The notes under the pieces are model-generated. The model was not told the DNA's origin, made no database searches, and saw only the letters and a program-made list of their open reading frames with translations. A stretch of DNA of 64,000 nucleotides from Saccoglossus kowalevskii. Lineage: Eukaryota; Hemichordata; Enteropneusta; Harrimaniidae. Each line of letters opens with the position of its first letter. Within the stretch, counting starts at the first letter, position 1. Shown piece by piece: positions 25,701 to 35,679 of the stretch. The translations under genes and the position numbers were made by a program. The stretch is from the NCBI RefSeq assembly GCF_000003605.2, contig NW_003155738.1, forward strand, positions 328,899 through 392,898. Direction: 5' to 3'.

Positions 25701-26963
25701 AAATGGTTTGTGTTAAGCGACCGCAGCTTGTATATGTACAACTCGCCCGAGGTAATTATATTGAATAATTTGGTATTGCGTTCGAGGGGTGTTTTGTGTG
25801 TAAATGTTGGCGGGAAAAACCCTGGCATTCAAGTTGGTAATATTATAAAGTTGACATGCTTCGATTTATATATGAAACACACTCTTCGCACAGTGTACAC
25901 AGTCGCCAACACTAATTGTAAATACTGTTCTTAAACTGCACACGTTTGACCTATGTAACATGTATTCAGTCACTTTGTGCATGGGTTCTAACAAATACGT
26001 GATTTCTTTATTCTTATTTCTAGGAAGGTGGTCCCATTCAGACTATTCCACTATGTGAAGCGACACTGACGGAAACATCGGAAAGTGACTGGGGTGACAA
26101 GTCAACGTGTTTTCAGATGATGTATGAGAATATCCAATATTATTTTTCTGCCCAAGACGAAAATATTAAATCAGAGTGAGTTTCATGTCGATTATTAAAG
26201 TAATATCGGTAATGACCATATGAAATTAATTAGAAAACCCTATTATGTATCCAGAAACATGAATTACAGAACAATGTACGCATCATTTCCAATTATTATT
26301 GTTTTTCATTTTCTTCGATCCAACCGTTTGGTGTATGTAACTGAGCAATATGGAAAAACACGGTTTAACTTTCTTGCTATGAGCTTCGTTCACGAAAAAA
26401 TATCCGCCGTCTTTAAAATATAAAAACATAAGACAATCGTATGTATTGTACCCTGTGCAATGTCGCGACATGATTACACGTGGAAACTGAAGATGATACA
26501 ATGACTACAACTGACCCGTTCTGACCTATCCGTAAAGTATAATAGTACTAATGTACATGTAAATCTGTATTTCCATGTCCAACAGCGCGTAGTAATTGTA
26601 TGGTGTTGTACGGGGTATCGGTAACCCACCGATTATTGTAGTATGGAACGATTTCAAGATGGCGGACATGTTTGAAATCAAAATTCGTGGCAATAACGTT
26701 TAAATAGATTTCATCATTATTCATACCCCAAATAGTTAGATTGGGGAGATGTACGATGACAGAATTATTATGAGGACACTGAAAAGTGCCCATCTATAGA
26801 ATACGCGCACTCGTAGACAGATGTGCGTACTTTGCGGTATTTATGTAATTTTATATTCCGTACAATAATGATTCAGTTACTGAAATAACTCGCATTTTTC
26901 ATTTGTAGGTGGTTTGAAAAAATATCGAAGTTCACGAGTTGGAAAGAAGATGGTACAGACTAG
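1612..26963 (+). CDS. Tetra-DH/PH FGD-like Rho guanine-nucleotide exchange factor (49 exons, about 2,103 aa)
   Basis: DH-PH proteins catalyse GDP/GTP exchange on Rho-family GTPases; FGD members act mainly on Cdc42 and link membranes to actin. Joining 49 exons with GT-AG borders and matching phases gives one frame ending at TAG 26961-26963. Order by residue: acidic N-terminus 1-124; DH1 125-336, PH 337-469, linker 470-574; DH2 575-784, PH 785-920, linker 921-1006; DH3 1007-1215, PH 1216-1348, linker 1349-1572; DH4 1573-1780, PH from 1781, FYVE-like finger about 1907-1960, last PH about 1995-2100. No stop codon or promoter-like break separates cassettes, and only the last carries FYVE and PH2, so one gene is favoured over four. 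The start is uncertain: the ATG at 1612 lies in an exon whose frame stays open upstream to a possible acceptor at 1579. The family is certain from sequence; the single transcript is inferred from phase only. A poly(A) signal AATAAA occurs at 27587. Confidence 0.85.
1664..3602 (+). other. Intron 1 with a GC-richer, LTR-like block
   Basis: No exons are seen. The part at about 2465-2770 differs from its surroundings: AATAAA at 2470 is followed by a purine-rich GAGAGAGAGGGAG tract and a more GC-rich stretch, reminiscent of the polyadenylation and R-U5 part of a retroviral-type LTR. No flanking duplication or internal coding region was found, so this is only a suggestion. Confidence 0.25.
3603..3922 (+). 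CDS. Acidic N-terminal exon preceding DH cassette 1
   Basis: One 320-base exon encodes about 106 residues rich in Asp and Glu, including NEDDDDLDD, with no recognised domain. It begins after TATTTAG and ends at an AAA|GTAAGA donor in phase 0. Its composition matches the acidic linkers before cassettes 2, 3 and 4, so it is probably the equivalent pre-DH segment of cassette 1. The frame also reads on through the donor to a stop at 4042, but that extension is intronic. Confidence 0.75.
4154..10002 (+). CDS. DH-PH cassette 1 and acidic linker
   Basis: Exons: 4154-4285, 4521-4669, 4831-4987, 5149-5236, 5567-5617, 8434-8492 (DH); 8580-8720, 9019-9111, 9206-9304, 9432-9497 (PH); 9688-10002 (linker). 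The DH domain starts with LPFSEKE and has conserved region 1 as [18 protein letters not shown], with the Glu that in DH domains contacts switch 1. Conserved region 3 reads [17 protein letters not shown], and the C-terminal helix carries the conserved Asn in SCNE. The PH domain contains [12 protein letters not shown] and ends in the usual Trp helix (TSWVK). The first exon equivalent (4154-4285) is 132 bases, the longest of the four. The 105-residue linker is Ser/Asp-rich. A 2.8-kb intron splits the DH domain between 5617 and 8434. Confidence 0.85.
5618..8433 (+). other. 2.8-kb intron with degenerate repeat units
   Basis: Intron inside DH1. It holds three diverged copies of a short unit near 6316, 6453 and 6536 that share TTTGGCCATACATG-like and ATCAAGTTGAT blocks. 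Sequence around 6765 (CCAATATGGCGGCC) resembles common dispersed repeats. No coding exon is seen. Confidence 0.4.
6316..6640. repeat. Degenerate direct repeats
   Basis: Three related segments begin near 6316, 6453 and 6536. The last two share GGCCATACATG, an AAATATCAAGTTGAT core and a CATGAA-type 3' block; the first shares AAGTTGATCGG and CATTCATGA. Spacing is irregular (about 137 then 83 bases). They produce the small open frame at 6429-6632, which is not a gene. Confidence 0.5.
10097..14892 (+). CDS. DH-PH cassette 2 and acidic linker
   Basis: Exons: 10097-10222, 11028-11176, 11818-11974, 12096-12183, 12793-12843, 13222-13280 (DH); 13377-13517, 13625-13717, 13901-13999, 14126-14200 (PH); 14635-14892 (linker). 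The DH core shows [36 protein letters not shown] and [15 protein letters not shown], closing with NCNESKK. The PH shows [12 protein letters not shown] and IQWVEDIQNAM. DH exons 2-6 are 149, 157, 88, 51 and 59 bases, identical to cassette 1. The 86-residue linker is rich in Asp, Glu and Ser, including DEEDVV. The Glu, Lys and Asn positions usually needed for exchange appear present, so activity is plausible. Confidence 0.85.
10223..11027 (+). other. Intron within DH2
   Basis: AT-rich intron between DH2 exons 1 and 2. No coding exon, transposon terminus or tandem repeat is seen. Confidence 0.5.
14992..20088 (+). CDS. DH-PH cassette 3 and long poly-Asp linker
   Basis: Exons: 14992-15114, 15742-15890, 15991-16147, 16407-16494, 17880-17930, 18085-18143 (DH); 18232-18372, 18701-18793, 18888-18986, 19116-19181 (PH); 19417-20088 (linker, 224 residues). 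The DH has [47 protein letters not shown] and TCNESK. Here the acidic residue before the AL in the last DH exon is Gln instead of Glu or Asp. The PH has [12 protein letters not shown] and DEWVNVIKEA. The linker exon is the longest of the gene and contains a long Asp run. The 1.4-kb intron at 16495-17879 carries a mariner-like insertion. The antisense poly-His frame across this exon is a shadow. Confidence 0.85.
16614..17283. mobile_element. Mariner-like non-autonomous element in intron of DH3
   Basis: Near-perfect terminal inverted repeats of about 25 bases, GGGGCGTTCAATAAGTAATG onward at 16620-16644 and its complement at 17251-17275, flank about 0.66 kb. The repeat pattern is typical of mariner-family ends, and TA dinucleotides sit just outside both ends. 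The interior is too short for a full transposase, and I recognise no catalytic motif, so this is a deleted or MITE-like copy. The minus-strand frame at 16574-16891 lies partly within it and is not a credible gene. Confidence 0.7.
19640..19758 (+). repeat. GAT/GAC microsatellite encoding poly-Asp
   Basis: An imperfect GAN trinucleotide tract inside linker exon 19417-20088 encodes a run of more than 30 residues that is almost all Asp, with a few Asn, His and Glu. It stays in frame. Such tracts expand by slippage and are often length-polymorphic. Confidence 0.9.
20187..24016 (+). CDS. DH-PH cassette 4
   Basis: Exons: 20187-20306, 20683-20831, 21237-21393, 21979-22066, 22178-22228, 22346-22404 (DH); 23037-23180, 23323-23415, 23918-24016 (PH). 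The DH has [18 protein letters not shown] (Lys replaces the final Gln of the other copies), [26 protein letters not shown] and RCNESK. The first PH exon is 144 bases instead of 141, adding one residue. The PH has [18 protein letters not shown] and ends [15 protein letters not shown] across the next exon. This cassette leads directly into the FYVE-like finger, as in ordinary FGD proteins, so it is probably the ancestral position. Everything from the last bases of exon 21237-21393 onward is duplicated at 42.65 kb. Confidence 0.85.
24557..24998 (+). CDS. FYVE-like zinc finger exons
   Basis: Exons 24557-24673 and 24858-24998 encode the end of the PH helix and a Cys-rich segment: CNSC, then [15 protein letters not shown], then LCHVC. 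The spacing fits the eight zinc ligands of a FYVE domain (CxxC, CxxC, CxxC, CxxC), with two extra Cys. FYVE domains bind phosphatidylinositol 3-phosphate through WxxD, RR/KHHCR and RVC motifs; none of these is visible here, where EGLCAC stands in place of the basic motif. Zinc binding is therefore likely, but classical lipid binding is doubtful. The finger is followed by a Glu/Gln/Asp-rich spacer. Confidence 0.8.
25581..26963 (+). CDS. C-terminal PH domain exons and stop
   Basis: Exons 25581-25751, 26024-26175 and 26909-26963 encode a PH domain starting about GSLYYITTD, with the typical [18 protein letters not shown] strand pair and a closing helix [13 protein letters not shown] that holds the conserved Trp. 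The exon at 26024 ends at GA|GTGAGT, two bases into a codon, and the acceptor ATTTGTAG at 26901-26908 completes the Glu codon. The TAG stop lies at 26961-26963. This matches the second PH of FGD proteins. The copy of this region at 46.7 kb has lost its middle exon. Confidence 0.8.
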
Positions 26964-29900
26964 AATACCGTATCGATTTTTCAAATACATTTATTGTCTA
27001 GCATATGCTTTATACTACTAAACACTATACATGTATACGTATTTATAGTGAGCATTATTTCGATACCGTAGTATACACGTGTATTGTTGTATGACGTAAA
27101 ATAGTAAACAAATGAGTTTCTACAGTTACGAAAGCATCAAATCTGACTCGTTTTGACACTTCCAAGGCATTCTTAATTTGAAACGACAAATCATTCCCCG
27201 AATCGTAGCATATTATTTTTATAGTTTAATTCTAATTCACGCGTTGCGTCTCAACTGAAAATAGTGAATTTGAATGTACATACCTCTGCCCGGGAAGCAC
27301 AGAAACATGCAAACACGGTAATCTCTTTGATGTAAAAATAAGATATAGACGATTCTGAACTGTCACGTAATATAACAACGCTATCTAAGATACATCGCGC
27401 GGATTATCATTATATTCATTGACATAAATGCATGTCTCTTTATTTCCTCATTGATTAGAGATCAAGCAAATGCAGAAATCCACAACATATTTTGTTAGAG
27501 AAATAGAGATCATGTATACCATTTCTATTGATAATTCTTAGAAATGAACTCATATAAATGTAAATCATGTATCAAAGAAAGTAAATAATAAATAAGTATT
27601 TACCAGGTACTTTAGTAATGATAAATGTTTCAGCAATCAGAGATCAGCGCACAGCTGTTGAATACAGATAAGGTAAAACAAAAGCAAAATACTCTAAGGT
27701 TGCTATAACTGGAAAGAATTCTTATCTATTCTTACGGCAACAAGGAAGTATCCGAATGTGACAGTATACAATGGTTTTACTAGAAACTACTAGGACTATT
27801 GTAAACTTGTGTCCTTAAATGATACACAACGAATGCAATATTGCAATAAATCTACAATACCGTAATATTAAAAGGCACTGGTCATCGCGCTGCGTATGTA
27901 CGTCATTTGTGTTGATAAACATTCATTATCCCACAATCCAATCGGAATGTAAATCGGAAGTACGAGTTTTACACTGATCGCAACGTGCACTAATTACCAT
28001 CGATGACCATAACTATCCATTTTGTACTCGTTTATATGACACGCACAATAATAAATGTCCCAGACAATATTTTCTACTTCCTACTTGATGCTGAATGTCA
28101 TCCAAATAAAGGTTTGGTGGATATGTGTGACAGTCTAAAACCAACGTGATTCGGGTGGTCGGATTTTTCTACACAGAATAATATTAGGTTTAGTTGAAAT
28201 CTCAACGAGTCGTTATACTGGAAATAGCTTCATTCAACACAACGGCAACACCAGACTGAAATGTCTACCCGCCAATCCACACAACCACAACTTTCGGATA
28301 CGACTTCTGAGACTCATTAAATGTCCCTGCAAACACAATTTCTCCTGCTACTGGAATATCATAACATCCATAATCAATTTCACTCAGGTTTTAGGATAAT
28401 TTTAATTAAGTAAATTTAACAGCAGAATTGACCTTCTCACACACACGAAATTAATTTGACTATTACACATCAAACCTCCATGCTGACTACCCTGAGACAT
28501 GCAGATGTATTAATGAACAAAGTCATTCTAACACCATACTTAGATGGGCGCTGTCACTATAACCCGTCATATAGACACATACAAAATATAATCAAGCATC
28601 CAATGAAATGTAGCAGAGATATGTCAAATTTGAATTTAATTATGTTGGATAAATATTTTGCTAATAATAAAAGATACAGACAAACGAATATAGGTTCTGA
28701 TACTCATTCATCTAATATTATTTTCAGTAAAATATCCTTCGATATGTTTGACTGTCGGCATCCTTTATTCGATGTTTTTGTCATATTACCTCAAACCCTG
28801 CAAATAGAAGTGTGCATGGAATCATAGGAAGAAACGATGTGCATTGCCGTGTGATAACTGTCATAAAGGTGATTGACAGGTCATACTTGTTTACCACTCT
28901 GGAAGGACAATTTTAATCTACCAGGTGTGCTTGTGATTTACATAATAAAAGATGTTTGCGATCTACTGACTTGCCTACGTGCGACAACTGCTAGCATGAC
29001 CACATTCTGATTGGCTCATGTGGAAACCCAGGTGGTCTCCCCGAATCTGGACCATTTATGCCTATAAATTGGCTAGACTGAGAACAATTTGGGTCCTTCA
29101 TTTCATGTTGATAAACATGCACATTGCACATCTATTATTAGCCCATTTCTGATATCTAAAAAATCAGATTTAAATTGAATTCATCACAGAGGTGCTCTGG
29201 AATAAATTAGACTGAAACCATGGATGAAAAATCAAATGTATTTTCTGTATGTATTATAAATTTTGATAATGTGAACCACATTTGTTCATGTTATGCATCT
29301 CAAATAACAGACAAAATTAGTTGCCAAGCTTTTGGTTCGAAAAGCAAATCTTAAATTTTGAATTATCTACAAGTATCTCTAATACTCTCAGTACACGGGA
29401 GTTCTTTCTAAGCTTTCTTTGATTTGAAATGACCAGCCGCCATGTTGATTTTATTTTTAAGTATCCCCACTGATTTTTCTGTCACTATTTGTTTTTACCG
29501 ATTTTGTTTGTGGTTCACAGGCAGGCCAAAATATATACTGTTATAGCTATGTTGAGTACAAACGAAATCGGTTTTATTTACAATGATAGTTTTTCAACTG
29601 GAAATTCATTGTTTTCATCTTGCATTCGTTTGTATGCGAGTCTGTCGCTGATTTGATTATGTATTGACAACTCTCTTGTAATTCTGTTTCAAGCTTCGCT
29701 GTTTATCGAAATGCAGCGCTATTCGCAAATTTATCCACCGTTTGTTTGACAAAATCGGTAGCAGTAATTGTTCAAGTGAAACTCGACTCCATTTGATCTA
29801 TTATATGATTTAGCTCATTCTAGGCACCAGGCATTTTACCTATTTATTTATTAATTGAAATTGAAATGTTTTATAAATAATGGCTAAATAACTTCAATTA

Positions 29901-30419
29901 TTTTCATTTCGTATTGATTGTATATAGAGGGGGCAAACTGTCCCGATGTTGTGTTAGCTCTGTCAAGATAGAAATGTTCCTCGCGTTCTTATCTAGTGTC
30001 GTGGTGATGTTCAAGTGGCCGAAAGTAATCAAAATGAATGGGGTGAATCTTAATAAGTAAGATTATGAATGACTGTAGCGACGAAGAGTTTATGAGGTTC
30101 AAATATATCAAGAATATGTAGTTGTGAAATTAGATTAGCTGAATTGTCGTTGCGTGGCTTAAACAACATTGTACGAACTATATATTTTTGGGCAATGTGA
30201 AACTTTCACTTCACAAGTGGCACATCAGTAAAACACGCACACCATTCGACCCTTTAAAAACCCTTTAATGAACCAAGAATGAGAATACAATTCTTAGTAT
30301 ACACCCAACAACCAAACCCACGACTTTAACTTAATATGCGTTTCGATGACAGTAAGCTTGGTTTATAATATTCATATAGTACCACCAGTTACAGTCTGTC
30401 ACCGTCAGGGCTTTGTACA
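26964..30419. other. 3' flank of the RhoGEF gene, parental part of a segmental duplication
   Basis: The first part, to about 28947, is repeated at 48.3-50.3 kb. AATAAA at 27587-27592 could end the RhoGEF transcript. An open frame at 28456-28827 has a partial counterpart at 49930-50184 but no recognised domain. From 28950 to 30419 I see only AT-rich sequence without features. Confidence 0.45.
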
Positions 30420-32089
30420 TTAACATCTGCAAAACAGAAAACACATTTTAATGCATCACTCGTCCGATAGCTCATTATAATATTCTTATAATAAACACTT
30501 TTGCGATTAATACTTACTGTTTGCCAGGAACTTTCCAGCTTTCTCCAAACTCAATAGCATCTTTTACAATAACACCATCGGGTCTCAGGAAGTCATTTTT
30601 GGCATTACCGTCAGCATTACCAAGCAGTCCACACATTTCCCCGCGATAATAATCACCAGTAAATTCGATATTGAAAACGTGTTTCCTCCCAATCCAGAAT
30701 ATCTTGAATGTTGTATCCTTCAGCTTGAAAGTCAATAATGCCATGTCGCCTTCCTGTACTATGCTTATATTGTTGAGACTGTCTTCACGCACCTACATGA
30801 AAAGTTAATCACGTTAGTGTATGATTAATACCTGAAGTAATATTTTAAAATTCTACTTGTGCATTACAACCTAGTCGCTATAGGGTTCACTATATATTAT
30901 TGAACTACGTTTTATGGTGCAGTGTTGTGGCCCAGTAGTTATCATGTCTACCTGCCGTTGTGAGGCCATTGGTCTTGTTCGAATCTTGTCTTTCATGCTG
31001 TCACATTTGTCTTTGTTTTCATGTACAATTTATTAGTACAGATGTTATACGATTAGTTGTCAATTTACAAAAAATGTACTTACACTCGCAACATTATCCT
31101 GATCAACGACAACGCTTTCATCTCCAACTGTAACATTGATGGCAACAGCTCTGGTTCTAATTTGATCACCGATATCGTTTCCTGGTGCTAAATCAGCGGT
31201 AATTTCAAACTGAGGGTTGTTGCTGGAGCAGTCTTTTACAAGTGTATACCAACACATGCCTTGAAAACTGTAAGCACGTCCGTCTAAAGTGGTAATGTGA
31301 GGATCATGTTTCGGGCCTTCAGTGAATGAATATGGAAAAGATAGATCAGAACTTATTTTCAAAACTTTTGTTACATTAAATGATTAATATCAACATATTA
31401 TCAAAGAGTGTTACATAATTTATACTGCCTCTTACCAGTACACTTGCATTCATTGGGATACATGGCTGCCTTAACTTCAGCTTCATTCAATGTTCCATTG
31501 TAAATTTGTATACAAGTTATGGAACCATTAAACCATTCTTGAGGAAGAAGTGCAGCGCCGGCTTGTGCATCATATTGAGTTGCTATTTCTCCTTCAAAGG
31601 GTGCCGATTCCAAATTCCCATTGATATACAAGTGCCCCTTGTCATTCTCATAGTCGTAGACAACAGCCAGGTGATACCATGTATTCAACGCTGGTATTTC
31701 CTGTTTTAATGGTGTCACTGGAGTTCCATCGTGTTTGGTAAATTTCACGCTTGCAGACAACCCAGCTGCATTATTATCCATCACTTGCGATATTTGAACA
31801 CCCTCATCCTGCAATGACGAATCGAAGTAGAAAATAGGACCTGGATTACCATATGGACAAACCCATGCCATGATAGTGGTTGACCTTGCAGTGTCGAAAT
31901 CACCATTATTGTTTGGAAAAATAAGATACGAGCTGGGATTACCGCGGAATTCATAAACGTTGCAACTTAGGAAAGTTTTGTATGTCAACGTTACATTGCC
32001 CCAAAGGTCGATTGCATCATTCCCGTTACCAGACTTGTCCTGAAGAAGATGTATGTCATTCAACGGCCAAAATGCTACAAGGTCAGGTA
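30420..32089 (-). CDS. Laminin-G plus von Willebrand D secreted protein, 3' part
   Basis: Minus-strand exons 32089-31436, 31316-31084, 30792-30518 and a final piece 30426-30420 join in phase to at least 388 residues ending in Cys-stop. The first exon encodes a LamG/concanavalin-like domain (AFWPLND near its start, then TTIMAWVCPYG, TWYHLAVVYDY and GHLYINGNLE). The next two encode a VWD domain, with DPHITTLDGRAYSFQG and CGLLGNADG, and the last exon restores the terminal Cys of GKQC. VWD domains mediate disulfide-linked assembly, and LamG domains bind matrix or carbohydrate, so a secreted product is likely. The 5' exons, including any signal peptide, were not found: the first exon begins in mid-codon (Val split as G|TA). 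Orthology is not assigned. Confidence 0.8.
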
Positions 32090-33472
32090 CTATTGAAAAA
32101 CAAAATATTCGTTAAAGTATATATAAACACTTCACAGTCAGCTGGCGCACATCTGATATAATAAAATAAATGCGATATTTACTATATGGGGGCCGCCATC
32201 TTGAATGACGCATAAAACTAAATAAGAGACAAGTTGTGAAACGCGTTTTTCAGATTCCTACAAATCAGGACAAAAATACCAATCTTTCACAAAAATACGG
32301 TCCGTTGGGGTTATATTAAGCCAACCGATAACAAAATTCGGCCGAATTCGTCGTTTTTGTGTGGAAAAATCCCTTGCATACGAACACCTAATTACGCGAA
32401 GAACATAGAACACTAAGCCGGGGTATTTGAAGCTAAAAATTGGCATTCCAGCACATCGGCCAATCAGCGACGGCCTAACGCTTAGATGACACAATATACT
32501 CAGTTTAACATATCAACACATAAAATAATATAATTCATGTCACCATGCTGAAAAATATAGTTTGAAAACAGGATAATGCCACTACAATGAAAACATATGA
32601 GGCCCCATGAGTTAAGCCATATTACCATGTGTTGTGATCAGGGAACATTTCTCGTCCGAATGTTTGGAACAAAAGATTGAACAACGAGATACCTGCTATC
32701 TCCGGAGCACTTCTTCATACAGTAGCGAGGGGCATGTTGTGAGTAGTTCGCATGTGCCTGTATTATTACACCTTAGCATCACCTTTCGGGAATTCACAGA
32801 TTCCCACTGTAATAGTATGATCTTATCAAATGTGTCGAACCCTACTGCAACCAGTGTCTAGATGGCAAAATATTTTTAAATGTTTTTTAAAACCTTATAT
32901 TTATAATGATGTCAATATATCCCTATTGTAAATTTGAGAGCTTTGATCTCTGCTACTGTATTAACACAAAACACTCTATCCCCAGTCTGGGAACGGCTAT
33001 TGCCTAAGGTGTGAATCACCCGCTGTGCTTGGACTGCGCTGGGTATGACTTTCCGCGAAGCATAGTCTCTTGATAGCAGAACATTCCATTAAAACGATCG
33101 TTTCATTGTTCCCTTTATATTCTAGTTTTTACAATAGAAAAACATATATATATTGATAATTTATATAGATTTAGAAGCTCAACACAATTCTTTAGCCGGC
33201 AAGTTTTTCTATAGTGGTATATTGACATTATTATTCGTGAATATCGCACTTAAATTTGAGGTACTATGTCAGGGGTCGCAACTTGGAACACTTCTAACAA
33301 TCTTTACCGGTTGAGCCCTTCTAGTCATCATGTGTTTTAGAAAGATCAAAGTTTTTATTGGATAGCTTAAACCTAGTTGTAGTTGGTAGATTGGTCTATT
33401 GTGCTTGTTTTATTATATTATATACAGTATACGTATCATATTTTTGCATCACTTTTTCCGTTCAAAATAAAG
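32090..33472. other. Intergenic or intronic sequence, no gene recognised
   Basis: This stretch may contain upstream introns and 5' exons of the LamG/VWD gene on the minus strand, but I could not define one with the required phase. The open frame at 32258-32494 has no recognisable domain. Confidence 0.35.
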
Positions 33473-33919
33473 ATGGCCTCTCGCCGATTCATTGCCATTC
33501 GAATTTTCGTGTCATTACTTTTGTTTCCATGCATATATTTGGTAAGTAGTTTACAATGCTGGTGACATCATGTCTCTAATAATAACATCCTGCAGTATCA
33601 GTTCTTTAGCACTGCCAGAAATTGAGTAGGCAGACCTTTTTTTGCCCCGATGAGAATTTATTTACGGGCGCCATTTAGTTTTTGATCACAAACATACTCG
33701 ACGCGTTGTCAGAGGGTTGGCCCATTTTATAGTAAGAAAACTACGCTCAACCATAATATTTTTTTCAATGTGAATATATATGTACATTTACCTTTTGGTG
33801 ATGAGGTTAATTTTTTTTTCGGATATTCATATTTTGACAAATCACGATTATATGTTCTTTTCTATTTGCAGTTTGTGATTGCAGTGCTTAAGTTAATATA
33901 CGCTCAGCTTCGTGGCTAA
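33473..33919 (+). CDS. Possible two-exon micro-gene for a hydrophobic peptide
   Basis: ATG 33473 starts a 23-codon exon (33473-33541) that looks like a signal peptide or membrane anchor: MASRRFIAIR then FVSLLLFPCIYL. A strong GTAAGT donor follows. A TTTGCAG acceptor at 33865-33871 leads in phase into 15 codons and a TAA at 33917-33919, giving 38 residues with a second hydrophobic stretch (FVIAVLKLIYA). Alternatively the first exon belongs to a longer secreted protein with exons further right. I do not recognise the family. Confidence 0.35.
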
Positions 33920-35554
33920 GTGTCCAAGGTGTGAACGGTTTATTTACCCGCAACCAGCCTGCGAAGCGTTTCTAGATAGAGGGACTGTGACACAAACCAC
34001 CCAATGATGGTGTAAATGAGACATGAGTATCCAAAGAAGGGACTCAACATGTTTGCGCAGTTCCTCATTTTGGTAGAGGTGTTGATAACATAACGTGTGC
34101 ATGAAGACAGTGTTCACATAGGTACAGGTGATGTTGAAAAAAATAGACAATATTGAGAAGTGGGCTTTGTGGGAATTTAGAAAGTAAATAACGTCTGAAA
34201 ACATATTCCAATTCTAGTCGATGATGGACTGGCAAATATTTCTCAACTATTACAGGTCTGTAAATCGTGGAATACTGTCTGCGTCCAGACAATTTGTAAA
34301 GTTAGTAAAATTAAAAATTTTCAAAGTTTCAAAATTGTTACTTCAACCAAACACGATGAACTTGATTGCAACATTTGAGATGTTATTATAATTTAAAACA
34401 ATAGACGGTTCAAAATGATTTCTAACATTGGAAATTTAGTTCATATAATTAATGTTGTAGTTTGAAGTAGGAAAGTAAAGCAAATGCCTGACAAACAAAC
34501 AAAAAGGTAGAAACATAAAATAGTCGAATTATTAAGACATGTAGCTCATGGTCAGGTCTTTCGAAAAAAAAGTTTTGAGACACATGAAATTCATGATTCA
34601 TCGCCATTTTAGACAGGTTTTCCATCATAACCAAATACACAAACATTTGTTGATAGTTTGGTTTGTGATTCCTGTTGTAGGACCTTTTCACCCAATTGAA
34701 TGTCACTTTCTCTAACAATCCTATGTGCAGGACTATAACTTAAATAGGATATCAACATCGTCATGCCATAGTGGACTATTGACTGATTTCAAACAACGCG
34801 GTTAACCACGAGCTATGAATCGCGAGTCTAAAATAAAGGCATCCTGTATCTCACAATCATATCAAATCTCCTGTCATATTAAGCAATGTTCTAAGGCTGT
34901 TGCAAGATTGAGTGTTTGTCTGGCTGAAAAGATTACTAGAGCATAACAACTTGTACCTGATTCCCAGGTGGTCTTGTCTTGGGAAGTAGAATTACCATAA
35001 CTTCTAGATGGGGCATGCAAACAACATTTATAGTCTGTGTAGTGTGAGCCCCCTTTTTTAGGGTATTTCATAAATTTCATGAGCCTGTATGACCTTATCA
35101 TCGGATATATTTTATGCTACCCACGCAACCAGTATTTGTTGTATGGAGCATTTGATACCCCACCCCTGTTTAAGTGATGTCCATGACTACACCACCAATT
35201 GTTATTCTACTGTAGTCACAATTTGTGATTTGTCATTTTGAGACTTTAAATGCATACACATCTCTGAAAACACGGTTGAGACTCTCTACCACTGAGAACT
35301 TTTTCACTTTTTCTCCTGTTCAAGCTTGTTTGCTATGTTTTGTTTTGAAAATTACCACAACATATGTTCCCCTGTAAAAACCGTCCTTGCAGTCACAGCG
35401 GAATGTCTTAATTTGTTACCCCTTTATAAGTTTCAAGCATCTGGGTTGTCTCGTGCCGTATTTGGTTAATTTCTTTTTTTAAATCACCCACCATAATATT
35501 AATTGGTATGATAACACCTTTTTATTACTAGTTAAAATTCTAATTTTAATTTAT
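33920..35554. other. No gene recognised
   Basis: AT-rich sequence with short open frames on the minus strand (33944-34718) lacking domains. An acceptor-like TTTGATACAG precedes 35564, and about 110 open bases follow, which could be an exon now fused to the retroelement below; this is weak. Confidence 0.35.
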
Positions 35555-35679
35555 TTGATACAGAAAAACATTGTCGAATTGCACACAAGAATTCACAGAA
35601 AACACTTCAAAGGAGCAATGGAAGTCTTGAGTGAATTGACAGAGAGATACAACATTGTTTTACAATACAGTAGTAATAT

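Larger units (their letters stand above)
21382..28947 (+). repeat. Segmental duplication, parental copy
   Basis: Sequence from the last bases of exon 21237-21393 through exons 39-49 of the RhoGEF gene and about 2 kb of downstream flank reappears in the same orientation at 42652-50300. Both breakpoints are visible as loss of alignment: on the left after GAATAGTATTGAGG, on the right after GATTTACATAAT. Confidence 0.9.

Noticed and set aside
3603-26963. Four separate RhoGEF genes in tandem
   Set aside because: Only the last cassette has FYVE and PH2, every inter-cassette exon joins in phase, and no stop or start context separates them.
32258-32494. 78-codon frame as a 5' exon of the LamG/VWD gene
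   Set aside because: No splice signal gives the phase needed at 32089 and no signal peptide is seen.
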